DNA of 64,000 bases from Paragorgia papillata (lineage: Eukaryota; Cnidaria; Anthozoa; Scleralcyonacea; Coralliidae), in assembly GCA_035771165.1 (NCBI GenBank), contig JAWNZC010000265.1, positions 3,064,001 to 3,128,000 of the forward strand, written 5' to 3'. A model generated the notes under the pieces. That model searched no databases and had not been told where the DNA came from. It saw nothing but the letters and a program-made list of their open reading frames with translations. Within the stretch, counting starts at the first letter, position 1. Every line of letters starts with the position of its first letter. Positions 26,238 through 39,626 of the stretch are shown here, in pieces. The translations under genes and the position numbers were made by a program.

Positions 26238-29200
26238 GATAACAATAGTTATCCCTTCTTGGCTAAAAAGTGGGGGATAGTATTCCCTAGGATTTACGCC
26301 ACTGCAGGTTTCTCATTTTTGTTGACTTTCAATCAAGGAAAGTGCCCTGAGGCAATGCCTAAACTATACATGCTGGGAATCCGTAACTGGGAAGCCCGCC
26401 AGCCATTATAGCTTGCGTAGCATCCGGTTTTAAAAAGCCAAGACATGATCATAAATAATGGCGGGATAAGCTGGATATTAAACCCCATAATGGGCCACGA
26501 GAAAAAGGGACTAATTTTAATAGGTCTTCCAAATCATTATATCATGTTAACGTGTAATTAGTTACGCGAAGTTACGTATGTATTATGCAAGGAGATATTA
26601 AGTTCAGATATGTGTCGTGTCAAATTGGGAAGCCGATGGCTAACAAACGTGGCTTAAATTTTGAGAGTTCTGGGCGTTCTTTTCATGTTTTCTTTCTTCT
26701 TAAATATTTATAAGCAATTCTAGTCAGTGGCTTAACTACGCAAAATAGACTCAGTTACGGCGCAAATAGAACGAAAACGACGTCGAAAACTGAACTCCAA
26801 GGAAATGGAATAACAATTATTTCTCATTCTCCGGCTTTGTTTTGAGTGAAAGCACACATGGTCCTTGACGTCTGCATTGGTGAGAAAAATCGTGACGTAA
26901 GCGTAAGCAGTAAAGCGTAAGCAGTAAAGCGTAAGCAGTAAAGCGTAAGAGGAACGTTCCTTTTACGCTTATGCTTTAAACGCTTACGTATGTCACCACG
27001 GTTTTAACTATCTTTTTTTTTACCTTATCTTACACTTACACTTATAGTTACGTTCTTACTCTTAAGGCTGGTTTTCATTACCTGCATGCGTTTTGCCCGC
27101 GTTTTGCCCGCGCGGGTGGAGCGTGCATTATTCAGTTCGCTTTGGAAGTTGAAGATTTCCAACTTCACGTAATGGCAAACGACCTTTACGCTTACGTCGA
27201 CTCGTAGTAAAAACCAGGCGTTAATTGTTACGACTTATATATTAACAAGAATATTCAGAAAAGTTTATGCACCTTAAACACAAAAAAACTGCTCAAGCAC
27301 AATGTCGTAAAAATAATTTGACTGCCCGGAAGTCACTGGTACTTTTAGTTTGCCATCCAAACAAGCCTCGAACAAGTTCCAGTGTAGAGAAGAAGAATTA
27401 AGTTCAGCGGACAAAAGGAGAATGCTGCAAAGAGTTGTTGCAATTAAAATTGTACTTGACGGTGCAGTAATTAATTTTCACCATAGTTGTACAAGAATTA
27501 AAAGAAAATATTTGGACTCATATTTTTATATTTTTTTACAATTCGATTTTAGATTGGTTTCGAAATTCTGTGTGTCCAGTGCAAGGAAACTCAACTACCG
27601 GTTTAGGTGAGATAACTGATTACATGGTAGTAGTATATCTGAACATTCGACAGTAAATATTGATATTTTCCTTTCTGTATTCAACTTCTTTCGTGTTCGA
27701 GTGACGTCAAACTTTATACTAAAGAGTTACTTGCATGGAGTTTTATGTTTGATAAGCTTGTTGATAACAACCTTGTAGCAAGTTGTTGAGCTGCAGAGCA
27801 GTAACAAGTTGTTGGAACAGCCAGCCTGTAAGTAAGGCTCGAGTCAAACTAGTTTCCTTCGCAGCTGTCATACGTTGGCATTAGGAGGCTAGGATCAAAC
27901 TTTTCATTAGTCGTCGGACTCAATATAAATTAGGGAACTCGTTTTTGTTGAAATCATTTGCATTGAGTTCGATTCTGTAAAAGTTTGACGTTTGATCTAG
28001 GCCTAAGCGAACCGATGTACAAACTGACAGACGCCGAGCACCTGGGAAAACGAATTAAAGGTCTATGTCACTATACCCTGGTTCCAGAGGCTTATCTCTT
28101 GAAGGGAGGCGAGGCGGTATGGAGCAAGTCTAGGGGAAGCAGAAAGGAAGAGCCTCTGGTCGAATCGGTTGAGAATCTCACTTCCATGCTTGAATCGCTT
28201 CAGAATTAGAACCTCACTCGTGATTGGGTAATTGTTAATCCCAGCTACTCCAGGGCGTAGACATTTACTGTGATTTTCCCAAACCAGTTTGACAATTACC
28301 CAATCACAAACGAGGTTTAAATTCTGAACCAATTCAAGCATGAAAGTGAGATTCTCAACCAATCCGACCAGAGGTTCTTGCTTTCTGACTCGCCTCCCCT
28401 TCCAGGTATATGTCACGTTATAGACCTTATTCAAAAATGGCCGCCGAATTAGAATTATTTTATGTGCATATAAATTAGCCCTTATGACCTCGTTTTAAAG
28501 TAAAAATTCTTTTGAATTTCACACATGAAAACGAGTTCATAAGGGATAATTTATATGTATATAAAATAATTTTAATTCGGCGGCCACTTTTGGAATAAGG
28601 TGTATATTTAGCAATTCTCTTACAAACAAGGTTGTCCTAAAATTGCACAAAATCTTGCAATAAGGGGTTTTATCTGAAAAACATTCGCCGCCTCTGAAGG
28701 TATACGGAAACCTTAATAATGAAAATAATATTAGTAATACAATATATTTTTTATTTATAGGTATTTTAATGAGCCCTCAGTTTCCTTCACTTGGTGATCA
28801 ACGAACATACTCACATGTTCCAATGACGTCATCTCCTCTACAATATAACCATCTTCATACTAGTCGTAATTTTATGCTTGGTGCTGTTGTTGGTGCTGGT
28901 CCACCATACCTGCCATATTTACCTTCTGGGCATTATAATAATTTAAACCACAGAAAGTCTCCATTAAGGTAAATTTTATTTCAAATTACTATATATCTAA
29001 GCCAGTATAGATGTAATATATCATACACGAGGAGGAGTGTTTCATCAGGATATCCAAACACCGAGACGTTTGTTGAAAACCAAGGCGAAGCCGAGGTTTT
29101 TGAACAAACTTCGAGTATGTTAAGAGAAAATCAAGGTGAAAGTTTGCTTAGTAAATCAGTATGTTAAAAGAAAATCAAGGTGAAAATTTGCTTAATTTAT

Positions 29201-30402
29201 GTAATTTCTTCCTCCGATATCCAAACTACAGACACGGTACTGATTTCCTTTGTGTTTCCTTCATGAATTATTAATGAGTTTGAGATTAACAATGAATAAT
29301 TTTTTCCCATTTTCTTTTTTCTTCACTTCTTTTCTTCTTTTTGTCCATCTATTTTTTTTCTTCATTTTTTTTTTAAATGTCTTTGTTTTGTGTATAAAAA
29401 TTTAATCTCAAAAAACGATCGAGTTTACAAAAGATATTGTAAGATTCATTTACGACGAGATTTTCATCCATCAAAGTTACTATCCATGACAGCGGTCTGG
29501 ATACGGAAAAAGACGGACCGTGGTCTAGATACCTATTTTTATGCCTGGACCGTGCGTTGACCATTCAGAAATCAGGATATTACAAAACCATGCATATGAT
29601 AATATTTTGTCCGACAAGTTGGTTTATACGAAAACAATTAAACAACTGGCAACTCGTCCTTGTTGTCTAATTATCTTTCCATCGCCTATATATCAATTGC
29701 ACAGTTGTTAAAGCCATGTTACGCGAGGCAATTTTCTTTGCAACTTGCAAAGCAATGTTAAGAGAGATTGTCTTGTGTAACACCTCATGTTTGCAGCTAG
29801 TCTCGCAAATAAAAATTGCGTTGCAAGTTGTAGAGAAAGTAAAAGCAGCTTCTACTTTTTGCAACGCTGCGCGACAAGTTTCATTGTGTAACGCCTCCAC
29901 TTCAACTTTGCAATATTTTTCAGCAAAAATTGCGTTGCACGTTGAAAAGAAAATCGCGTCGTGATTCATGGTTTTTAGTTCGTTTCTTTTCTTATTATTT
30001 CTAGGAATGATTTAGTTTCTCTTTCTCGAAGTGCTGAGAATGTTTCTTCTAGTGATAGTGATAGTGATCGAGATAATATTCTTGATCACGATGACAGGAA
30101 ATGTGAACGCGTGAGTAATATATAGTACTTGTGTTTGGCCTTCTCCACACGTATCCGTTTGAAAACGCAACTTTTTTTATCCGTTTTCAAAAAAATCCGC
30201 GTCCACACGAGAACAGGAAAGCGGCGGTTTCAGAAAGTTTCACTTTGGAGACCATCTTCGAAAAGTTCCATTTTTGATAACCGCTTTATCGTTTACGTGT
30301 GAACGGAAGGCCAATGGCGTGACAAAAAAGTTGCGTTGTCAAAAAAATCCGGATACGTGTGGACGTAGCCTTAGTCAGACAGTCAACCAATCAATTTATC
30401 AG

Positions 30403-30461
<59 letters not shown>

Positions 30462-32452
30462 CTCAGTTCTAATACGATATCTTGTTTGTTTACACTGCAT
30501 GAACGTGTATTTCTTTCATTATTTGTGCAGACTAGCAGAGAGCATAGCAGGCATAGTCCTTGCCATGGAAAGAAGGAAGTGGCTTTGCTGCACACAACTT
30601 CTGTATCAAAGAAAAGGTTTGTGCGAAATACTAGCTGTAGGAGCTAGACAACTTTTTACCCAGGGTCTTTAACCTCGCGAGTTAGGGGAGTGGCAGAAGT
30701 AAAGATTCTGAGTGCGAGGTTGGGGACTAGAAAGCGATGATATTTATCAATTTAGATCTGGAGCGAGGGGTACTCCACAAAAAATTACCCCGAGGGATGA
30801 AATAACCCGAGGGCGAGCCCGAGGGATATCCCATCCCGAGAGGTAATTTTTTGCCTTTGTCCTTGTCACCGCTGGTGTTGCTGTCCTTGCATGCTCGTGT
30901 TCCAAACTCTTGTTTTTCTTCTCGTTGCCATTCTTCTTTTTCTGGTTGTTTCTTTCTTAAATATTGGGGTTTTTATTTGCTCTGTTCGTTCTTGTTCCTC
31001 ATTTCGTTTGCATAATTGTCATTTTTATTCTCGTTCTGTTCACGGCAGTTGTCTCCAGCGTGTTTCATGTGTGTTATTTGGGCCCACTATATAATTAAAG
31101 AACCCTCATCAAACTTTATAATTAAACCTTGCTTTCATTTTACTGACTTTATTTTAGGATTTTAATATTTCTGCTATCTCTTTGATTTTAGTTCATACTG
31201 TTGTCTGTGCAATAATGATGGCAGAAGTGTTTTCGGGCAGGGAAAAATCATCAAATTTGCACATTATTATGAAGATCAGTCAGCGTCTGAGAGAAACTTG
31301 CGATGGGACGATGTTAAAAGGAACGCGTCATTTTTAAATGATAGAATGGTAGAAAATAACAGATTGGAATACCCTAGGCTTAAACGGTCAGCCAGCCAAG
31401 ACAATTTACACAGTAACAGGTTTGTTATTTATTAAAAAATGTAAGTTCTGTTCAATATAGATAATTATGTTCATATTTGAGCAAAATTTTGAACATTTTA
31501 AAACATATTTTTTAAGACACATTCTCCCACTTTTACAAAAGATTTTGTCTAAAACTACATTATTACATATTTACAAAGACAACTACAATTGCAAAATCAT
31601 TTGCAACTCACTTGTCACTTTTCACCAAAATGTTCAGAAGTTCGTTACGAAGTTCGTTGGGAAGTTCAAAGTTTGTTTTGAACTACGCAATTGATTGCCG
31701 GCTACTAGGAACCACGAAGGCAATCAAATGCGTAGTTTAAAACGAGGTTTGAGCTTCCCAACGAACTTGCAAACTTCGGAACGAACTTCCGAACATTTTG
31801 GTGAAAAGTGAGTAGCAAATGACTGTCAAATAATAATTATTCTAACGGGATAAAGCGCGAACGCAACGCGAAAACTCATTGTCAAAGTTATGATATTAAA
31901 CGACTAGTTAGTTCTTTATTCTGTGACTCTGGGGGCAAATGTGACGTGTGACATAGAAATCCTATTTTGGATTTTCTCTGGGGGGCAGTTGCCCCTGCTC
32001 CCCCCCCCCCGCTATCTACGTGTACGACTTTTAAAAAGAGTTTTTCAGATGTCAGTATCAGGAGCATGTGTCTAGACTTAGTGCTACAAGCCTGTTGCGA
32101 ATACATCCTGTTAACAAGCTGTGGGACTAGTTTACGCGTGTACGACTTTTAAAAAGAGTTTTCCAGATGTCAGTATCATGGAGCATGTGTCTAGACTTAG
32201 TGCTACAAGCCTGTTGCGAATACAACCTGTTAACATGCTGTGAGACTAGTTTACGCGTGTACGACTTTTAAAAAGAGCTTTTCAGATGTCAGTATCATAG
32301 AGCATGTGTCTAGCTTAAAAAGTCTGTTTTGGGAGATTCAACTTATACTTAAAGCTAAATTTTGTGATCTACTTCAGGAACAATGTGGAAACTCACTTCA
32401 AACGACGAAGAAGCAACAGTGGTGGCGCTGTTAGTGAAGAACCAATATCACT

Positions 32453-32519
<67 letters not shown>

Positions 32520-35500
32520 TCTTCGCCTCAGTTTGGTTATGACTACAAAAAAGATCTTTCAGAAGTTAGCGATGACCGCGGAGACTTGTGGGTTCACGAG
32601 AAATGCGCAACATGGACAGCGGCAACTTCAAACAGTAAAGAAAATCCTTCCGTCACTAACCTGGTTATGAAGGCGCTTGCTACGGTAAATAAACTGGATC
32701 TAGTTGGATCAGCACGCTTGTACTGGTCATTGTGCTATTTTGCCTAATTGAAACAATGAGCAGCCATTGCTCTCATTGGCAAAATGGCAAAATGGCCAGT
32801 CCAAGCGTGAGGATTAGCAGTAAGATTATATAAGTTGAAGTAGAAGGGAAAATTGGACTGTTGTTAGATCGGTTGTCACCATTTTGGATTAGTATTGGGG
32901 GCAGGAGAGACAGTTACAAAACACTTCTCGTCAATATAGCTTTTGCATGCATGGGAGGAAAAGAACGGTTTAACACGTGCTTGGACTGGCCATTGTTGCA
33001 TTTTGCCTTGGGATAATGGGAAATCATATATGGCAAAATAACCAGTTCAAACACTTAATATTAAATATTTAGTTAAATTTTGCAGCGTCGAAGAACATCA
33101 ATGAAATGTGCAATGTTGTGCAAGTTCTATCTCAAATATGCAATATATGTTGCAAATATCTAATAACCACTTTAAATCGTAGGCCCTTGGAACCTTTATT
33201 AATGGACCGTACCGAAAAAGATGACGTCTTGTACATTTAACCACAATTCTTTGCGCACATTAAATATTCTTTCTTGCAGAATAATTGGAAGATAGGGTTT
33301 TGAAAGGGTAAACTTTTGTAGGAATGAAGTTCGTGCTTACTTAATCCATTTTAGCATGATAAACAATTTGAGCTGATTTGAGATCGCAAAGCATTGTGGT
33401 TAAATGTGCCGCCGCCATCTTTTTCGGTACCGTCAATTGAGCTCTTATCTTGTTAAGGTGTTCCGTTTATTAAAGAGTGATAAACTAAATTAAACTAAAC
33501 TAAACTAAACTAAACTAAACTAAACTAAACTAAACTAAACTAAACTAAACTAAGCTAAACTAAACTAAACTAAATTAAACTAAATTAAGCTAAACTAAAC
33601 TAAACTAAACTAAATTAAACTAAATTAAACTAAACTAAACTAAACTAAACTAAACTAAACTAAACTAAACTAAACTAAATTAAGCTAAACTAAACTAAGC
33701 TAAACTAAACTAAACTAAATTAAACTAAACTAAACTAAACTAAACTAAACTAAACTAAACTAAATTAAACTAAACTAAACTAAACTAAGCTAAACTAAAC
33801 TAAACTAAACTAAATTAAACTAAACTAAACTAAACTAAACTAAGCTAAACTAAATTAAACTAAATTAAACCAAATTAAACCAAACTAAACTAAACTAAAC
33901 TAAACTAAACTAAACTAAACTAAACTAAACTAAGCTAAACTAAACTAAACTAAATTAAACTAAATTAAACTAAACTAAACTAAACTAAACTAAACTAAAC
34001 TAAGCTAAACTAAACTAAACTAAACTAAACTAAGCTAAACTAAATTAAACCAAATTAAACCAAACTAAACTAAACTAAACTAAATTAAACTAAACTAAAC
34101 TAAACTAAGCTAAACTAAACTAAACTAAACTAAATTAAACTAAACTAAACTAAACTAAACTAAACTAAGCTAAACTAAATTAAACTAAATTAAACCAAAT
34201 TAAACCAAACTAAACTAAACTAAACTAAACTAAACTAAACTAAACTAAGCTAAGCTAAGCTAAACTAAACTAAACTAAATTAAACTAAACTAAACTAAGC
34301 TAAACTAAACTAAACTAAATTAAACTAAATTAAGCTAAACTAAACTAAACTAAACTAAACTAAACTAAACTAAACTAAACTAAACTAAACTAAGCTAAAC
34401 TAAACTAAACTAAATTAAACTAAATTAAGCTAAACTAAACTAAACTAAACTAAACTAAACTAAACTAAACTAAACTAAACGAAACTAAGCTAAACTAAAC
34501 TAAACTAAACTAAACTAAACTAAACTAAACTAAACTAAATTAAGCTAAACTAAACTAAACTAAACTAAACTAAACTAAATTAAACTAAACTAAACTAAAC
34601 TAAACTAAACTAAACTAAACTAAACTAAACTAAATTAAGCTAAACTAAACTAAACTAAGCTAAACTAAACTAAACTAAACTAAACTAAATTAAGCTAAAC
34701 TAAACTAAACTAAACTAAACTAAACTAAACTAAATTAAGCTAAACTAAACTAAACTAAACTAAACTAAACTAAACTAAACTAAATTAAGCTAAACTAAAC
34801 TAAACTAAACTAAACTAAATTAAGCTAAACTAAACTAAACTAAACTAAACTAAACTAAACTAAATTAAGCTAAACTAAACTAAACTAAACTAAACTAAAC
34901 TAAACTAAACTAAATTAAGCTAAACTAAACTAAACTAAACTAAACTAAACTAAACTAAACTAAACTAAACTAAACTAAACTAAACTAAACAAGTATATAT
35001 AGACAAAGTTGTATAAATTTGTCTGCTACATTTTTGAGTGTGTAAAAAAGTGTACATCACATTTTTATACAGTAATTGTTTTTATCTTTATCTCTTTAGT
35101 CTTGTACGTGGTGCAAACGTTATGGAGCCAGTATTTGTTGCGCTATTTCTCACTGTAAGAACGTTTTTCATTTGCCATGCGCAGTTGCAGCAGGTGTTTA
35201 CCAGGTAACGTAGAATGTACAACTTTGTAAGGAAACTTGGGTGGGCTTTATAAATGGCATAAGTGGGGGTTTATAAAAAACGTTTTAGGAAAAGGTGATA
35301 AGAAATAAGTTGAGACTAACATACAACAAAAATATATTTACCCGATTAACTTGTTTATTTTTATTTACAGATAGATGGGCCTATATATACTTGGGGGGGG
35401 GGGGGGGAGGGTTAACCGTGATGTCTGCTAGAATAATCTTGCCAGTTAGAATCAGCGAGTTAGAAACTAGAAAAAAGAAATGACTGTCTAATGAGCAGTC

Positions 35501-38500
35501 TTAAGACACTGAATCGTACTGGTGTGATCAACTAAGATCATTTAAATCTCTATTGGTCGATGGATACCTCCAGTACCCATAGCCTGCGGTCCTTTTGTCC
35601 AGCGACAAGAAGCCATCGGCTCTGACCGGAACCGGAATGTCGGGTCAGAGAAACGTGGATTTCAGAAAGAACGTTCATGATGATTTAAGCCAATCACCGT
35701 ACTGCTTTACTTTGTTCAGGTCACAGCTGATGGCGCCTTGTCGCTGGATATAAGGACCGCAGGCTCTGGGGGACGAAATGCGTGACCATGTTTTTCTCCT
35801 CCGCATGCGCAGAGGTTCTTTTGGAGACTTTTGGAGAGATTTGTCGGAGTGTACTCTCGAAAAAAGATATTCCCGCATTCATTTGTTCTATCAAAGTTAA
35901 AAGGTCGTAAATTACCACGAAATACTGACGTTCCAAGCGGAGCCCTTCATCAGACTAAAATCCACATTTGACTCTGATGTAGGACTCCGCTTGAAACATA
36001 CAGTGTAAGTATTTTGTTACTAAATATCTTGACAGTTTACGACTTTTAACTTTGTTTTATTAAAAACACTGCCTACGCAGCACTCTACTTTTTTCCATTT
36101 GTTTCTACATGCGCTCCGACAAATGTTTCCGAGGATTTCCGAAAGAACATCAGCAGAAAAGAAAGTGCCCATGCAATGTTCATGATTCTGCTAGTTGCTA
36201 ATATATACAGACCTTTCACATCGCGTCTTGGCGGCCATTCTTCCGTAAGCCACGATGTAAAAAAGTCCGTATTACTAGCAGACTATGACCCAGCAAGTTA
36301 CTCCTAATTAACTGAAATTAATTCTTAATTAACAAAAAATATTATTTTAATAGAACATACGTAGCCAGAAAGCGTATTGCTTGGAACACCCTCAAGTTCT
36401 GCAAAACATTGGTAGGTCTTTTTAACAATGAAAACTCGTAATATTTAAACTCATGAACGCGTTCGCTTTTAGCTCTTTTCCGTGGGTGGATTTTTCAGAA
36501 AGTAGACCCTTGATTCTACTTTGTGCAACGATTGCATGTTGCAACTTGTCTCCCAGCGATTTTGACCATTGCACAGCATGTTACACGGTGCAATGGTTCA
36601 TGCAACTTGTCTTGCAACGGCGGTGCGAGACAAATTGCATGAAAAATTGCACCGTGTAACAAGAGCTTTAGATAAACGTATCGTGGAGTAAGAAGGCGAA
36701 TATGTTAGCCACGAAAGAGATTCATTTGCGGCATTGCAGAACTCTTTGTTGAATTACTTGTTAATTTTAATTGTGAACTTAAGAAGATATGTTTACGGGT
36801 TTTTAATTTTTTATAAGAAGCACACATTTTACTAAGATTGGCTAGTCTTGTAGTTATTTGCCAGATTGGAACATTTTACCAAAGGACAAAAAAACTTCCT
36901 ACATTAGGACATTCCAAGAAAGCTGCTTTTTGAAGATTTAAATTATTTTATTGTAGCTTGTATTCATATATATATATTTTTAGATTTTTAAACTGTATTT
37001 TGTTGTTTAATTCTTATTAATTTTTATACTGTACTCTTTTATAAGTATTTTTTTAAACACAGGGCTCTACTGAAAAGCACTCATTATAATGTATATATAG
37101 ACGGTCTATAGACCGTCTGTATATAGAGTTGAATTATTATTATTATTAGTAGTAGTAGTAGTATTAGTATGTGAAGCCGCAGTCCATACTGTGAATGAAA
37201 TCATGTCATCAGAGGAAACAGAAGCAATATTATTGGTAGATGCCATGCACCAACGCTTTCAACACCATCAATCGACAAGCCGCACTACATAACATCAGAA
37301 TGATCCTGCAATATCAATTGTGCTGAATAATACCTATCAAACCCCAGTAAAGCTGTTTATCACAGGAGGAGGAGTAGTTGAATCATTCGAAGGAATTACC
37401 CAAGGGGACCCTCTGGCTATGGCGATGTATGCTGTTGCAGTAACACCACTGATTCAAAGGTTAAGATCTGAAGAGCCGAAAGTAAAACAAGTGTGGTTTG
37501 CCGATGACTCCACTGCCGGCGGGAAAATTGAAGCACTAAGAAGATGGCGGCAGTGTTTGTCAGCCATAGGTCCACCAATGGGATACCATCCAAATGCCAG
37601 CAAAACACATCTCATTGTCAAACCAGAATTCCAAGAAGATGCAAATCATATCTTTGAAGGAACGGGAATAGTGGTGACAACTGAAATGCTTGGTTCTGCT
37701 GTTGGATCAACTAGCTTTGCTAAAGAATTCGCAGCACACAAAGTTGAGGAGTTTGTTGAAGAAATTGAGAATCTTTCCAAAATAGCTGAACTTTACCCCC
37801 AATCTGCATATGCGGCATTTTCTCATTGTATTGTGGGAAAATGGCGATACATGATGCGAACAATGAAGGATATTGACACTCTATTTCAACCGTTAGAAGA
37901 CGCGATCAGTCAAACCTTTATTCCTGCATTAACTGGTAGATGTCAGTGCCCTATGAAGAAAGAACTCTTCTCTCTCTACCCATCTCAAACTTATTAATAA
38001 TTCATGAAGAAAACACAAAGGAAATCAGTACCGTGTCTGTGGTTTGGATATCGGAGGAAGAAATTACATAAATTAAGCAAACTTTCATCTTGATTTTCTC
38101 TTAAAATACTGATTTGTTTGAGATGCTATATCACACACTCGGAGGAGTGTTTCATCAGGATATCCAAATACCTCGAAGTTTGTTCAAAAACCTCGGCTTC
38201 GCCTCGGTTTTCAACAAACGTCTCGGTGTTTGGATATCCTGATGAAACACTCCTCCTCGTGTATGATATATTACCTAAGACCCGGTGGCCTAAACATCAT
38301 CAACCCCGTAACCGATGCAAATGGAGAATATCATGCCTCAGAAAAGATAAGTGAACCACTGAAAGAGATGATGGTCGAGCAAAAAGAATCATTCAATAGA
38401 CCACAACTACAGTCTATTAAATCGAACTTGCGTCGGAAGAAGCAGCAAGAAATTGAGATCGTGGCACTCCAAGTAAGAGAACGTCTACCTCCATCAAAGC

Positions 38501-39463
38501 AAAGAGCAATGGACCTGCTATGTGAAAAAGGATCTTCATCCTGGCTGTCAGTTTTGCCATTACAAGACCAAGGTTTCAATTTGAATAAAGGAGAATTTCG
38601 AGATGCAATCAACTTACGATATGGATGGCAACTGAAGAATGTACCTCATCATTGCAAATGTGGAAATAATTTCTCAGCAGATCACGCTATGATATGCCCC
38701 TATGGAGGACTACCAATATCAAAGCATAACGAAATCAGAGATATAACCACCAAATGGCTGACGGAAGTATGTTCGGATGTGGAAAAAACCCCACAGTTAC
38801 AACCACTCACAGGCGAGACAATACTACCAAGATCGGCCAATAAGCAAGAGGAAGCAAGAGTAGATATAAGAGCAAAGGGTTTCTGGAATAGGCAGCAAAA
38901 TTAATTTTTTGACGTTAGGGTCTTTCACCCAAACGCATCGAGCTACCGAAACACAGAGATCCCAGCACGCACTCACAGAAAATCCCAGCACATACAGAAA
39001 ACAGGACAATGCAAAGAAGAGGGAATACGGAGACAGGATAAGGGAAGTGGAGTATGCGGTCATATTCACACCACTTGTTTTTTCTAGAACTGGTGGACAG
39101 GGGAAAGAGACAACCATCGCATATAAACGACTGGCAGAATTGTTGGCAACGAAGCGAAAATCAGAATACAGCATCACACTTGCATGGATGCGATGCAGCC
39201 TTTCCTTCGCCTTGATCCGGTCGGCGGCGATGGAGATTAGAGGCAGTCGTGATGTAGCTTCTAGTCGGGACTGAGATGCAAACATTGAACTGGGTTATAG
39301 AAAAAGCCGTCTTGGCGGTTTTTAGTTTTGTAAAGGAGTTTTAACAAGAACATAATAACAATTCTTCTTATGACATATCATTCTTTGGAAATATAGAACA
39401 TTTTAGGATTTTATATGTATATATTTAATTTACCTTGAATCTATTGTTGAAATAAATTATTAC

Positions 39464-39494
<31 letters not shown>

Positions 39495-39560
39495 GTTGTT
39501 GTTGTTGTTGTTGTTTCACGGTAAAGATGTAGATACCCGTGTTTAATCCTCACTGACAGG

Positions 39561-39626
<66 letters not shown>

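Larger units (their letters stand above)
22401..28760 (+). other. 6.4-kb gap (intron in the fusion model); no MH2 exon seen
   Basis: I looked for Smad MH2 signatures here in the supplied open frames and saw none. Contents are foldbacks (about 23105-23330, 24905-25140, 25580-25800, 28060-28425, 28427-28610), a SINE tail (25915-26055), a poly-G run (26198-26236) and a short repeat of GTAAGCAGTAAAGC units (about 26895-26950). A frame at 27350-27610 is not recognised. Confidence 0.6.

Noticed and set aside
27350..27610. 86-codon frame starting [20 protein letters not shown]
   Set aside because: Starts well but becomes low-complexity AT-rich reading, no homology recognised, no convincing splice partner.
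22401..28760. Hidden Smad4 MH2 exons between MH1b and the linker exon
   Set aside because: No frame there contains MH2 wording; the interval is made of foldbacks, SINE tail and low-complexity DNA. Very short exons cannot be fully excluded.
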